Below, in pieces: positions 24,931-32,842 of a stretch of DNA of 41,591 nt. The notes beneath the pieces were generated by a model. It searched no databases. It was not told the DNA's origin and saw only the letters and a list, made by a program, of their open reading frames with translations. The translations under genes and the position numbers were made by a program. Positions within the stretch are counted from its first letter, which is position 1. Each line of letters starts with the position of its first letter. Source of the stretch: JAUVXE01 sp964349355 (GTDB taxonomy: Bacteria > Actinomycetota > Coriobacteriia > Anaerosomatales > SLCP01); the NCBI GenBank assembly GCA_964349355.1, contig CAYGFZ010000015.1, forward strand, positions 1 through 41,591, read 5' to 3'.

Positions 24931-25152
24931 CTACTCGGGGACCGCGTCGTAGCCCGCTGCGCGGACCGACGCGACCAGATCTTCGACCGAGATACTGGCA
25001 GGATCGAACGTAACACTCGATATCCCGCTCGCGTAATCCGTGGTCACCTCCCGCACACCATCGAGTTCCCCCAGTGTGAGATCGATGAGCATCGCACATG
25101 AACCACAGTGCATTCCGGCGGTACTCAATCGAACGGTTGTAAGATCAGCCAC
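24931..25152 (-). CDS. HMA domain metal-binding protein (CopZ-like)
   Basis: 73 residues, one heavy-metal-associated domain with the ferredoxin-like fold. The metal site is GMHCGSCAMLID near residue 15, the MxCxxC loop that binds Cu(I) or similar ions in CopZ and in P-type ATPase N-domains. ISVEDLVASVRAAGYDA is the usual second half. The GTG at 25152 is chosen because AAAGGGGG lies seven bases upstream; the frame is open 12 codons further but overlaps the previous gene. It overlaps the zinc-ribbon gene end by eight bases. No P-type ATPase is in the window, so a free chaperone or a sensor role is possible. Confidence 0.88.
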   Translation of the reverse strand: MADLTTVRLSTAGMHCGSCAMLIDLTLGELDGVREVTTDYASGISSVTFDPASISVEDLVASVRAAGYDAVPE

Positions 25153-25558
25153 GAGACGGCCCCCTTTCGACGGGTAGCGACATGTCACACTCGAGCAGTT
25201 GACCGCAGTGAGGGCACAGCCTCCACTCCTCGATGATCTGCTTTCCGCACGCCGCGCATGACGTGTCTTTCAGCACATCGCTTCCCGGAGCGTCGATGGG
25301 TGGCTCGAACAGGAGTAGGCCGACCAGCCCCAGAAGCATTCCTGCGAGGACCGAAACCATCCAGACAGGCACCCCTAGGATTCGGACCTCGGTGCCAAGC
25401 GAGACTGCTGCGATCGCCGCACCGGACAGGAGGAGCGCTCCCGCCAGGGACGCGAGAACCACAAGTGCTCTGCTCTGTGCCGAACGTTCCACGATCACTC
25501 CGTACTCGACGCCGCCACGGGGTCTTCGCAGGTGCAAGGTGTGTGCCAACGACCGCAC
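25145..25558 (-). CDS. Membrane protein with C-terminal zinc ribbon
   Basis: Up to 137 residues. Two hydrophobic helices (about residues 31-55 and 61-86) are followed by a zinc ribbon CAACGKQIIEEWRLCPHCG, with two CxxC pairs. I do not recognise the family beyond this architecture. The GTG at 25558 has AGGGG seven bases upstream; a GTG 22 codons downstream with GGAG at five bases is an equally good start and would give 115 residues. It lies between the NtrC-type regulator (stop at 25561) and the HMA protein, with overlaps or near overlaps on both sides, so it belongs to the rpoN operon. Confidence 0.7.
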   Translation of the reverse strand: MRSLAHTLHLRRPRGGVEYGVIVERSAQSRALVVLASLAGALLLSGAAIAAVSLGTEVRILGVPVWMVSVLAGMLLGLVGLLLFEPPIDAPGSDVLKDTSCAACGKQIIEEWRLCPHCGQLLECDMSLPVERGPSRG

Positions 25559-25560
25559 AC

Positions 25561-26910
25561 CTACACCCCTAGCCGCTGCATTCTGGCCTCAAGGGTCTTC
25601 GTTGTAAGGCCCAGCAGCTTCGCCGCCTTCGGGACTATGCCACCACTGCGCTCGAGGGCCTGGCGCACCAGGTCGAGCTCCACCTCCTCCAGATCAACCC
25701 CTCCCTCTGGCAACGCAAAGCCATCAACGGGCACGGGACAGGCGCGGGAGTTCATGCGAACCTCCAACGGAAGATCGTCAAGCCCGATCTCCTCGGACTG
25801 CGCAAGAATCACGATCCTCTCGACCGTGTTCTCCAACTCCCGGATATTGCCCGGCCAGCGGTAGTTCACGAGGGCTTCCATCGCTCCCGAGGAGATCCTC
25901 TTCGTGCCGGCATTGAATTTCTCGAGGAAGTGAGCAACGAGGAGCGGGATGTCGCCGATCCGCTCACGAAGGGTCGGCAGCGTGATCGGCACGACGTTGA
26001 GCCGGTAGTACAGATCCTCCCGGAACACGCCATCGGCGATCAACTGCTGGAGATCTTGATTGGTTGCGGCGACCACCCGAACGTCCACATCGATACTGCG
26101 GGTGCCGCCGAGACGCTCGAATCTACGCTCCTGAAGCACCCGCAACAACTTGACCTGCACTGCCGGGGAGATGTCTCCGATCTCATCAAGGAACAGCGTC
26201 CCTCCGTTGGCCATCTCGAAACGCCCAGGTTTCGCCGTCACCGCACCGGTGAACGCACCCTTTTCATAACCGAATAGCTCACTTTCGAGAAGCGTCTCGG
26301 GCAGTGCGCCCGCGCTTACCGAGACGAACGGCTTGTCCCCGCGGCCAGAAAGACTGTGAAGGGCGCGGGCGACCAACTCTTTTCCCGTTCCCGACTCGCC
26401 GTAGAGGATAACGGTGGCACTGGTCGGAGCCACCTTGCGGACATCCTCGATCACCGCCATCATGCCTGCATCGGCCGCGACGATCCCTTCCACGTCATAC
26501 TCGCGATCGAGTTCTTCGCGGAGGCGTTCGACCTCTGCCGAAAGCGAGTGGAGCTTGAGTGCCTTCTCGATTGCGATCTTGAGCTCCTCAAGATCGAAAG
26601 GCTTCGTCAGATACTCGTTCGCGCCGGCCTTCATAGCCTCGACAGCCTGAGTGACGTTCCCGTGTGCGGTCAGCATAATCACCGGAAAGGAGCTCCCGCC
26701 TGCACGGATCCGATGAAGCACCTCCATGCCGTCAGGCCTCGGCATGCGATGATCAAGTATCAGGATGTCCGGCTCGGCCTCGGCAATCGCGGCAAGCGCC
26801 TCCTTGCCATCGGCCGCCTGGGCGACCTCGAAACCTTCCCCCTCGAGTGCCTGCGCGAGCACCCAGCGCATGTTCTTCTCATCATCGGCAACGAGCACTC
26901 TCCGGGTCAT
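25561..26910 (-). CDS. NtrC-family sigma-54-dependent response regulator
   Basis: 449 residues. A receiver domain has phosphorylatable Asp53 (LILDHRMPRPDG) and acidic pocket DDE at 9-11. The AAA+ domain shows GESGTGKELVARALH (Walker A), ELFGYEKGAFTGA (the sigma-54 contact loop), GGTLFLDEIGDI (Walker B) and the arginine-finger region RLNVVPITLPTLRERIGDI. The C-terminus is a Fis-type HTH (VPKAAKLLGLTTKTLEARM). It activates transcription with sigma-54. The start overlaps the kinase stop (ATGA), so the two are a cognate pair. The target promoters are not identified; no clear -24/-12 element was seen in the window. Confidence 0.95.
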   Translation of the reverse strand: MTRRVLVADDEKNMRWVLAQALEGEGFEVAQAADGKEALAAIAEAEPDILILDHRMPRPDGMEVLHRIRAGGSSFPVIMLTAHGNVTQAVEAMKAGANEYLTKPFDLEELKIAIEKALKLHSLSAEVERLREELDREYDVEGIVAADAGMMAVIEDVRKVAPTSATVILYGESGTGKELVARALHSLSGRGDKPFVSVSAGALPETLLESELFGYEKGAFTGAVTAKPGRFEMANGGTLFLDEIGDISPAVQVKLLRVLQERRFERLGGTRSIDVDVRVVAATNQDLQQLIADGVFREDLYYRLNVVPITLPTLRERIGDIPLLVAHFLEKFNAGTKRISSGAMEALVNYRWPGNIRELENTVERIVILAQSEEIGLDDLPLEVRMNSRACPVPVDGFALPEGGVDLEEVELDLVRQALERSGGIVPKAAKLLGLTTKTLEARMQRLGV

Positions 26911-28430
26911 CGCACGCCCTCCGTCGTTTCGTCTTCCGACAGTGCGACCGGCAGCGAGACGGTAAACGTCGTGCCGTCGGGTCCGCTCTGTACTTCGATA
27001 TGCCCATCGTGCTCGTCGATGATGCGATGGACGATCGTCAGGCCCAGTCCCGTTCCCGCATCCCGGGTCGAGTAGAAGGGGTCGAACACCTTCCCGAGAT
27101 CCTCGGCCGGTATGCCGGGTCCGGTATCGGCGACAGAGACCTCGAGAAAGTCCTCCTTATCCCTGGCCGAGAGCACGATCGTCCCGCCCGTCTCCTCCAT
27201 CGCCTGGACCGCGTTGGTGATGAGATTGAGGAACACCTGCTTGAGTTGATCGGGGTCTGCGATGACCCGGGGCAGGTCGGAAGGGAACCTCTCCTCGATC
27301 TCGACCTCGGACTGGCCTGCAAATCTGCTGGTGAAGAGCACCACGTCGGTGAGTACATCCACGGGATCGGTCAGCAACATCGTCGGACTGCTCGGCCTGC
27401 CGAAATCCAGGAGGGCCTTGATCACCTTGTCGAGGCGGTCGATCTCCTGCTTGATGACGTTTCCCGCCTCCCGGATGCGGACAGCATCACAATCGGCATC
27501 TTCAAGAAGTTGGACGCTGGCGCGAATGACGCCAAGCGGATTGCGGACCTCGTGCGCCACACCGGCTGTCAGCTCACCCATCGCTGCAAGCCTGTCAGCA
27601 CGGATGAGTTGCTCTGTCAGTGCTCTGATCTCCGAGACGTCCTCGATCGTCACGACCGCGCCCAATATCCGGCCGCCGACCGCGCGCATCCGCGACACGG
27701 AGGCCTGGACGCTGACCTCTCGGCCCGTCCGTGTGACAAGGGTGACATCGCGCATGATGAGCGGGATCCGTCCCGAGAGGACTTTGCGGACGTCCCCTTC
27801 CAGCCCGCCATCGTGACGGAACACCGATCCAATGCTCCTCGGCACCAGTTCATACTCCGACACGCCAAGGAGACGCTCTCCCGCCGGGTTGACCGTGGTA
27901 ATGGACGCGTCCGGTCCGACCGTCAGCACCCCGGACGTGATCGAGCGCAGGATCGACTGGGTGTAATCCTGGATGTTTATGAGCTGGATCGCACGCTCCT
28001 CGAGCTTCTTGTAGGCCTCCTCGAGGCGCTGGCTCACCTGGCGCAGATCGGCGGTCTTGCGCTCCTCCATGTCGCGGAGCGTACCGAACAACAGTCCGAT
28101 GACCAGATACATCACAATCTCGAAAGCGTTGTCGAGGTCGCGCCCCATAAAGCCTCCGAGTGTCACTTGCGCATGCAGCGCGAAGGGTATCCCGGCAGCG
28201 ACCGCAGTCAACAGACCCCCTCGTTTGCCGAAGACGAAGGCTGCGTAGAGGATGGGCACGTAGTACAGGCGCCGGTAGAGCAGATGGAGAAGGATCGACG
28301 CTCCGCCGACGCTCGTGTAGAGGTGCAGACTCGTCACGACCGTAATCATCGCCGCAACTATGATCACGGCTCGCGTCCGCTGCGTACGACGCAGGGACTC
28401 AGCAGTCGATTCGGTCGGAACGGATGCCAT
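26907..28430 (-). CDS. Membrane histidine kinase (PAS, HisKA, HATPase)
   Basis: 507 residues. The N-terminus has about five hydrophobic segments up to residue 125 with short loops, so the signal is probably sensed in the membrane. A coiled linker and a PAS domain follow (ILRSITSGVLTVGPDASI). The H box is GELTAGVAHEVRNPLG, the N box FLNLITNAVQAM, and G boxes are DTGPGIPAEDLG and GTGLGLTIV. The ATG at 28430 is preferred over a GTG seven codons upstream because that stretch contains the AGGAG ribosome site. It overlaps the rpoN stop by one base and the response regulator start by four. Confidence 0.94.
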   Translation of the reverse strand: MASVPTESTAESLRRTQRTRAVIIVAAMITVVTSLHLYTSVGGASILLHLLYRRLYYVPILYAAFVFGKRGGLLTAVAAGIPFALHAQVTLGGFMGRDLDNAFEIVMYLVIGLLFGTLRDMEERKTADLRQVSQRLEEAYKKLEERAIQLINIQDYTQSILRSITSGVLTVGPDASITTVNPAGERLLGVSEYELVPRSIGSVFRHDGGLEGDVRKVLSGRIPLIMRDVTLVTRTGREVSVQASVSRMRAVGGRILGAVVTIEDVSEIRALTEQLIRADRLAAMGELTAGVAHEVRNPLGVIRASVQLLEDADCDAVRIREAGNVIKQEIDRLDKVIKALLDFGRPSSPTMLLTDPVDVLTDVVLFTSRFAGQSEVEIEERFPSDLPRVIADPDQLKQVFLNLITNAVQAMEETGGTIVLSARDKEDFLEVSVADTGPGIPAEDLGKVFDPFYSTRDAGTGLGLTIVHRIIDEHDGHIEVQSGPDGTTFTVSLPVALSEDETTEGVR

Positions 28431-29833
28431 CAGCGTCGTCTCCTGGCCCACGATGGCTCCACCTTGAGCTCCTCACGGTACTTCGCGACCGTGCGGCGGG
28501 CGACCGTGACTCCCTCGGCAGAGAGAAGCTCGGCGAGCTTCTGATCGGAGAGCGGCTTGGTCGGATCCTCATCACGAACAAGCTCTTTGAGGCGCTGCTT
28601 GATGCTGGTGGACGCGATGTCCATGCCGGTCGACGTCCTATACCCGCCGGAAAAGAAGTGCTTGATCTCGAAGAGGCCGAAGGGTGTGGCCATGTACTTC
28701 CCGGTCACGCCTCGGCTCACCGTAGAGAGATGGACGCCGATTTCGACAGCCACGTCCTCGAGACGCAGGGGGCGCAACGGCCCCTTGCCATCCTCGAAGA
28801 ACTCCGCCTGGACTTCCAAAATGATCGACGCGATTCTACTCACGGTATCCTTGCGCCGATCGACGTTGCGGATGAAGCTCTCGGCGGACCGGATGCGCTC
28901 TTTGAGATAGCGCCGAGTCTCGTCGTCAGACGAGGACCCGGAGCGAAGCATCGAACGGTACCGCGGACTGACCCGCAGAGTCGGGACCGACTCGTTGTTC
29001 GGAATGATCAACCACTCGTCACCGAAACGGCGGACGGTCACGTCAGGCACGATGTATCCGGGAGAGATTCCCGAGGAGTACGCGCCGGCAGGTCGAGGAT
29101 TGAGCGTCCGCAGCACTTCGACCGCACGACGGATATCCTCCTCGGCAGCCCTGAGGCTCCGGGCGATCTTGCGGAAGTGACTTGCGGCTACGTCATCCAG
29201 ATGGCCGGCGACTATCGCCTCGAGGAGCGGGTCTTCCAGACCGAGATACTCCATCTGGATCCGGAGGGCTTCGGCCAGATTGCGGGCGCCGACGCCGGGA
29301 GGATCGAGTTGCTGCACCATCCTGAGACCTTCCTCGGCCTGCGCGGTGGTGACCCCGGCAACAGCCGCGATCTCCGAGCAGTCGCCACGGAAGAATCCGT
29401 CAGAATCCAACGAGCCGATCACCGCAAGCGCGGCGCTCCTTACTGCGGGTTCAAGATCGAGAAGAGCGAGTTGATCACCAAGGTAATCCGGGAAACTCAT
29501 GACTCCCCCGACGAACTCATCGGTGTTCGCAACTTCTTCGTTGGGATCTCTCGGCCCTGTCCGGTCGCCCGAGTCGAGTTCGTCGTACATGTCGAGCCAC
29601 TCGTCCCAGGCGCGCTCGTCCTCCGCTTCGTTACTGCGCTCCTCCTCGGACTCGGAGGGTCCAAGATCGATCTCCTCGACCTCGAGGACAGGGTTTTCGA
29701 GCATCTCGGCTTCTATGAGTTGCTGCAATTCGGCGACGGGCATCGCAAGGATGCTCAATCCCTGGTAGACCTGAGGGGAGAGGATGACCTTCTGGCGCAG
29801 TTCGGTCCTCTGCCCGAGTTCCACGCCGATCAC
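28430..29833 (-). CDS. rpoN: RNA polymerase sigma-54 factor
   Basis: 467 residues, complete. Region I is Gln/Leu-rich (ELRQKVILSPQVYQGLSILAMP), the variable acidic region II lies near residues 58-100, and the core-binding region includes LDPPGVGARNLAEAL. The RpoN box is ARRTVAKYREEL near the C-terminus, and the HTH precedes it. It binds -24/-12 promoters and needs an NtrC-type ATPase, which is encoded two genes downstream. The GTG start has AGAGGAGGGGG directly ahead. Sigma-54 is largely absent from the Actinomycetota, which makes its presence here notable. Confidence 0.97.
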   Translation of the reverse strand: MIGVELGQRTELRQKVILSPQVYQGLSILAMPVAELQQLIEAEMLENPVLEVEEIDLGPSESEEERSNEAEDERAWDEWLDMYDELDSGDRTGPRDPNEEVANTDEFVGGVMSFPDYLGDQLALLDLEPAVRSAALAVIGSLDSDGFFRGDCSEIAAVAGVTTAQAEEGLRMVQQLDPPGVGARNLAEALRIQMEYLGLEDPLLEAIVAGHLDDVAASHFRKIARSLRAAEEDIRRAVEVLRTLNPRPAGAYSSGISPGYIVPDVTVRRFGDEWLIIPNNESVPTLRVSPRYRSMLRSGSSSDDETRRYLKERIRSAESFIRNVDRRKDTVSRIASIILEVQAEFFEDGKGPLRPLRLEDVAVEIGVHLSTVSRGVTGKYMATPFGLFEIKHFFSGGYRTSTGMDIASTSIKQRLKELVRDEDPTKPLSDQKLAELLSAEGVTVARRTVAKYREELKVEPSWARRRR

Positions 29834-29860
29834 CCCCCTCCTCTTGCATCCTGGAGCGCC

Positions 29861-29890
29861 GCTAGAGGCGCGCCTCTAGCAAAGAATATA
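29861..29890 (-). promoter_or_regulatory. 20-bp palindrome at the rpoN promoter
   Basis: GCTAGAGGCGCGCCTCTAGC (29861-29880) is a perfect palindrome. On the minus strand it starts four bases after TATATT (29890-29885), a good -10 box, so it would cover the transcription start of the rpoN operon. That suits an operator or a 5' mRNA stem. It also lies 46 bases after the EamA gene and might terminate it, but no T run follows. The -35 region is not clear. Confidence 0.5.
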
Positions 29891-29926
29891 CCACCGCGCG
29901 ACCGAGACTATTCGTGGCGCCAGAAG

Positions 29927-30907
29927 TCAGCCCGCGGGCGGTACTTCAAAGGGCTGCGCCGGCGCAGCTTTGCCGGGTGCCTGGACGATCATGATCGCAC
30001 CGAGCACAAGAACGCCTCCGGCTAGCTGGGTGAGATCGAACGACTCGCCGAACGTCGCGTAGGCGGCTATACCTGCCAGAACCGGCTCCAGGGTGGCCAC
30101 GATCGTCGCCCGGGTCGGATCTATGTAGTGCAGAGCCTTCAGGAACGCCGCGAACGGGATGATCGTGCTCACGACTGCGATGAACGACACAGTGAGCAGG
30201 ATCCGCCACGAGGAAAGCGTCTCGACCAATACTCCCGGGCCTCCCAGGTACAGCAGCCAGAACGCCGCCGCGAACCCGAGGCCGTACACGAGGAGCGTCC
30301 AGGGAGAGAAGCGCGGCGCTCCGTAGCGTCCCATGAGCGAGTAGCCCGCGAAGAATACCGCCGAGGCAAGGCCCCACGCCAGCCCGGCCGGGCTCACAAC
30401 GAGACCCTGCCCACTCGCGACGCCCACCACCAGGGCGCAGCCCGCAATGGAGAGTGTCACGCCGACCGGCAGGGTCCATGTGAAGCGCTCGCCGAGGAAG
30501 AGCACGGAGACGACCAGCACGATCACAGGTGCGAGATACTCGAGCAGTATCGCGGTCGCAACGTTGGTGTGAGAGATGGCCTGGAAGTAGGTCAGATGGA
30601 CAGCGGCGAGACCCGCGATCCCGAAGAATGCGAGGAACGGAAGCTGCCGAGGACGCACCTTCAGGACGCTGCGGCGGGTGAGTAGCAGGTAGATCAGCAG
30701 GAACAGGAAGGCTGTCATCGCGCGCGTGCCCGCGAGCAACACCGGCTCGATCGTGATGCCGAACGGAGGGACTCGCCACGCGGCAGTGGCAGCTCCACCC
30801 TCGGTAAAGAGCCACTTCGCGGTAAGCCCGCCGGTGGCCCAGCACACGGCCGCCAGCACTGCGAGAGCATAGCCGCGCCAGGCCGTCGGGTTAGACGAGT
30901 CCCGCAT
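29927..30907 (-). CDS. EamA/DMT family transporter
   Basis: 326 residues and about ten transmembrane helices in two EamA repeats. LAVLAAVCWATGGLTAKWLF begins the first repeat and GLAWGLASAVFFAGYSLMGRYG the second. The family exports or imports small metabolites such as amino acids; the substrate is not predictable. The ATG at 30907 has GAGGGAG four bases upstream and overlaps the CDF gene by 17 bases, so the two are probably co-transcribed. A longer frame upstream lies inside the CDF gene and has Arg/Ser-rich content; it is rejected. Confidence 0.88.
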   Translation of the reverse strand: MRDSSNPTAWRGYALAVLAAVCWATGGLTAKWLFTEGGAATAAWRVPPFGITIEPVLLAGTRAMTAFLFLLIYLLLTRRSVLKVRPRQLPFLAFFGIAGLAAVHLTYFQAISHTNVATAILLEYLAPVIVLVVSVLFLGERFTWTLPVGVTLSIAGCALVVGVASGQGLVVSPAGLAWGLASAVFFAGYSLMGRYGAPRFSPWTLLVYGLGFAAAFWLLYLGGPGVLVETLSSWRILLTVSFIAVVSTIIPFAAFLKALHYIDPTRATIVATLEPVLAGIAAYATFGESFDLTQLAGGVLVLGAIMIVQAPGKAAPAQPFEVPPAG

Positions 30908-31835
30908 CGATCTCCCTCGCGGTCTTGGAGGACTGATACGCATCGAGCGGCTCAAGGTGCGCCACGACATCGACCACCTGTGAGAAGCGATCGCAGAGCG
31001 CGCGTTCGACCTCCTCGGCCACCCGGTGCCCCTCTACGACACTCGAAGCCGGGTCGACCTGGACATGAAGATCGACGTACACCTCGGCCCGGGAGCCGCG
31101 CGTCCGGATATGGTGGCATCCGAGCACACCCGGGACCGACCTGCACACTGTCGAGATCTCGCCCGGATCGATCCGGGCGGCATCCGAGAGCGTCACTCCG
31201 GCCTGGCCAAAGACCCTGAACGCCGTGTACGTGATGACCCCCGCGACAGCGAGGGCGATAAGCGGGTCGGCGATGGGATACCCGAGTCGTATAGCGACCA
31301 GGCCGGCGATGACACCCACGCTCACAATCGCGTCGCTCGCTGTATGACTTGCATCGGCGATAAGGATCTCGCTGCCGAGACGCTTACCCAGGCGGCGCTC
31401 GTAGGTGGTCGCGGCAAGATTGACCGCGAGCGTGCCGATCATGATGGCGAACGAGATGGCGTCGACACGGGGAGGAGGACTTCCTTCGAGGAGTCGTGAG
31501 ATCGCCGTACTCCCGACTTTATAGGCAGCCAGCGCCAACATCGCCCCGATGACTGCGGAGGCGTACGTCTCGTACTTTCCGTGCCCGTAGGGGTGATCAC
31601 GGTCTGCAGGGCGCGCGGCAAGCGCGAGGCCTACCAGTCCGACGATGTTCGATGTACCGTCGAACAGAGAGTGAAAACCGTCGGCCTGCATCGACACCGA
31701 GCCTGAGAACCAGCCCCAGCCCAGCTTGGCGAAGGCGACGGCAACGTTGAGGAGAAGGATGACCATGAGCGCCCGGCGAATGTGGGCGACACGCCCACCG
31801 GCCAGGGCAGCGGTAGTCCTCTTCGTGTATCCCAT
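30891..31835 (-). CDS. Cation diffusion facilitator (CDF) transporter
   Basis: 314 residues. Proton-driven efflux of Zn, Fe, Mn or similar divalent ions. Site A residues are in ADGFHSLFDGTSN and IADASHTASDAIV; the HPYGHGKYE motif follows the second helix. The C-terminal cytoplasmic domain (HIRTRGSRAEVYVDLHVQVD) is the usual metallochaperone-like fold. The ATG has an AAGGAGGAGGAGG stretch ahead; upstream codons would cross the operator and csoR promoter region and are rejected. It diverges from the CsoR/CstR-family gene, sharing the palindromic operator at 31856-31876. Confidence 0.92.
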   Translation of the reverse strand: MGYTKRTTAALAGGRVAHIRRALMVILLLNVAVAFAKLGWGWFSGSVSMQADGFHSLFDGTSNIVGLVGLALAARPADRDHPYGHGKYETYASAVIGAMLALAAYKVGSTAISRLLEGSPPPRVDAISFAIMIGTLAVNLAATTYERRLGKRLGSEILIADASHTASDAIVSVGVIAGLVAIRLGYPIADPLIALAVAGVITYTAFRVFGQAGVTLSDAARIDPGEISTVCRSVPGVLGCHHIRTRGSRAEVYVDLHVQVDPASSVVEGHRVAEEVERALCDRFSQVVDVVAHLEPLDAYQSSKTAREIDAGLV

Positions 31836-31848
31836 TACCTCCTCCTCC

Positions 31849-31877
31849 TTGCGAAATATACCCCCCAGGGGTATATT
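31849..31877 (+). promoter_or_regulatory. Divergent promoter with CsoR-type operator (csoR-like gene and CDF operon)
   Basis: The palindrome ATATACCCC-CCA-GGGGTATAT (31856-31876) has perfect 9-base arms. On the plus strand TTGCGA (31849-31854) and TATATT (31872-31877), 17 bases apart, form a promoter for the regulator gene with the operator as spacer. On the minus strand TATATT (31860-31855) lies 20 bases before the CDF ATG and could be its -10, with a weak -35. A repressor bound here would silence both its own gene and the CDF operon. Confidence 0.78.
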
Positions 31878-31933
31878 AGACGCGCACGCCCGAAACGATG
31901 ATACTACCCCACTGCAGCGATGAGGTGAACGGG

Positions 31934-32230
31934 ATGGATAGCAAACTCGGCCCACTCGAAGCCGACCTCGAGAGAACACGGATCCTCAACCGGCTGAAGC
32001 GGCTGGAAGGCCAGATACGCGGGTTGCAGTCGATGATCGAGTCTGGCAAGGACTGCGAGGACGTACTGACGCAGATAATGGCCGCGAAGTCCGCACTCAA
32101 CCAGGTCGGACTCCATATCATCGGCCACTCGATGAAGCGCTGCCTGATCGACGAGGAAGACAAGTCGCGAGACGAACTGATCGACGAAGCGATCGCGGTG
32201 TTCCTGAAGTACTCCTCGTGCGTGAAGTAG
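31934..32230 (+). CDS. CsoR/CstR family transcriptional repressor
   Basis: 98 residues, all-helical family that binds ATACCC-type palindromes. RILNRLKRLEGQIRGLQSMIE is the typical first helix. The sensing Cys pair is C41 (GKDCEDVL) and C70 (HSMKRC), spaced by 28 residues as in the family. Copper-sensing CsoR has His four residues before the second Cys; here that position is Ser, with His one residue earlier. CstR, which senses persulfide, also lacks His there. The inducer is therefore uncertain. The ATG has GAGGTG six bases upstream. It is probably autorepressed through the operator in its promoter. Confidence 0.92.
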   Translation: MDSKLGPLEADLERTRILNRLKRLEGQIRGLQSMIESGKDCEDVLTQIMAAKSALNQVGLHIIGHSMKRCLIDEEDKSRDELIDEAIAVFLKYSSCVK

Positions 32231-32239
32231 GCAGGAGTC

Positions 32240-32256
32240 CGCGTTCACCGAACGCG
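32240..32256 (+). terminator. Terminator of the csoR-like gene
   Basis: CGCGTTC-ACC-GAACGCG is a perfect 7-base stem, 10 bases after the stop codon, followed by TGCTTCATTCT. The convergent DUF302 gene ends five bases further on. Confidence 0.6.
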
Positions 32257-32260
32257 TGCT

Positions 32261-32668
32261 TCATTCTACGGCTGAGTCCACGATCCCGATGATCGTCACC
32301 TCGACCTCCCGAGCGATGTCTTCTAAGTCGTGCTCCGGAAAGACTGCCGTGAACACCGTCGGCCTGAGCGCGGCGACGACCACGTCACCGTCCTCCTCGT
32401 AGATGTTGATCCGACACGGCAAGACGAGCGAGAGCGGGAGATCCACCTCGTCACCCGCTGGTCCGACCTCGAGTATCACGAGCGGACGAATCTCGAATCC
32501 CTTCGCTACGACTGCTCCGCTGATGTCATAGCATGCGTGCACGTCGAAGCCGTGGGCACGGACCGCATGCTCCACGGCTTCGACGGTCTCAGGGAAGCTC
32601 TTGGCTCCCGTTCGCTTGTACGCATAGTCCACCGGGCTTATCCCCATCGTCCGACCGGACGTGCCCAT
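32261..32668 (-). CDS. DUF302 family protein (complete copy)
   Basis: 135 residues. DUF302 proteins are small alpha/beta proteins of unclear function, often near thiol, metal or sulfur genes. Family features are VDYAYKRTGAKSFPETVEAVEHAV at the start, the core IRPLVILEVG and LPLSLVLPCRINIYEEDG, and the LRPTVFTAVF ending. The ATG has GAGGG four bases ahead. It lies inside a tandem duplication: the identical first 120 residues recur at 32842-33201. Only this copy has the C-terminal 15 residues (EVEVTIIGIVDSAVE). It is the last gene of the trxA-fmdB-DUF302 unit. Confidence 0.85.
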   Translation of the reverse strand: MGTSGRTMGISPVDYAYKRTGAKSFPETVEAVEHAVRAHGFDVHACYDISGAVVAKGFEIRPLVILEVGPAGDEVDLPLSLVLPCRINIYEEDGDVVVAALRPTVFTAVFPEHDLEDIAREVEVTIIGIVDSAVE

Positions 32669-32842
32669 TCACCCTCACGTGAACACTCCTGGCGAACAGC
32701 CCCTGTCCCGACCGCCGCCCGGGTGGCCGGTGGAGAGGAACCCTCCCCCGACACCCGTCACTACCTTTGACGAACCGCAGTATACGCACACTCGGTCCGC
32801 ATCTCGAATGAGCCTCGGCAGAAACCGTTCGAAACGCTCACC
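32308..32842. repeat. Tandem duplication, copy 1 (533-bp unit)
   Basis: Identical to 32841-33375, with a period of 533 and a 2-base CC microhomology at the junction. It holds most of a DUF302 gene and the 3' part of an FmdB-like gene. Confidence 0.95.
32675..32842 (-). pseudogene. FmdB-like gene remnant lacking its 5' end
   Basis: Left by the tandem duplication. It keeps 55 of the 66 codons but has lost the start and the first CxxC pair of the zinc ribbon. No ribosome site or start is provided at the new junction, so it is unlikely to be made. Confidence 0.8.

Noticed and set aside
26847..30025. Two plus-strand open frames of over 500 codons opposite the histidine kinase and rpoN
   Set aside because: The opposite strand has unmistakable kinase and sigma-54 motifs; the plus-strand products have antisense-like composition and overlap each other.
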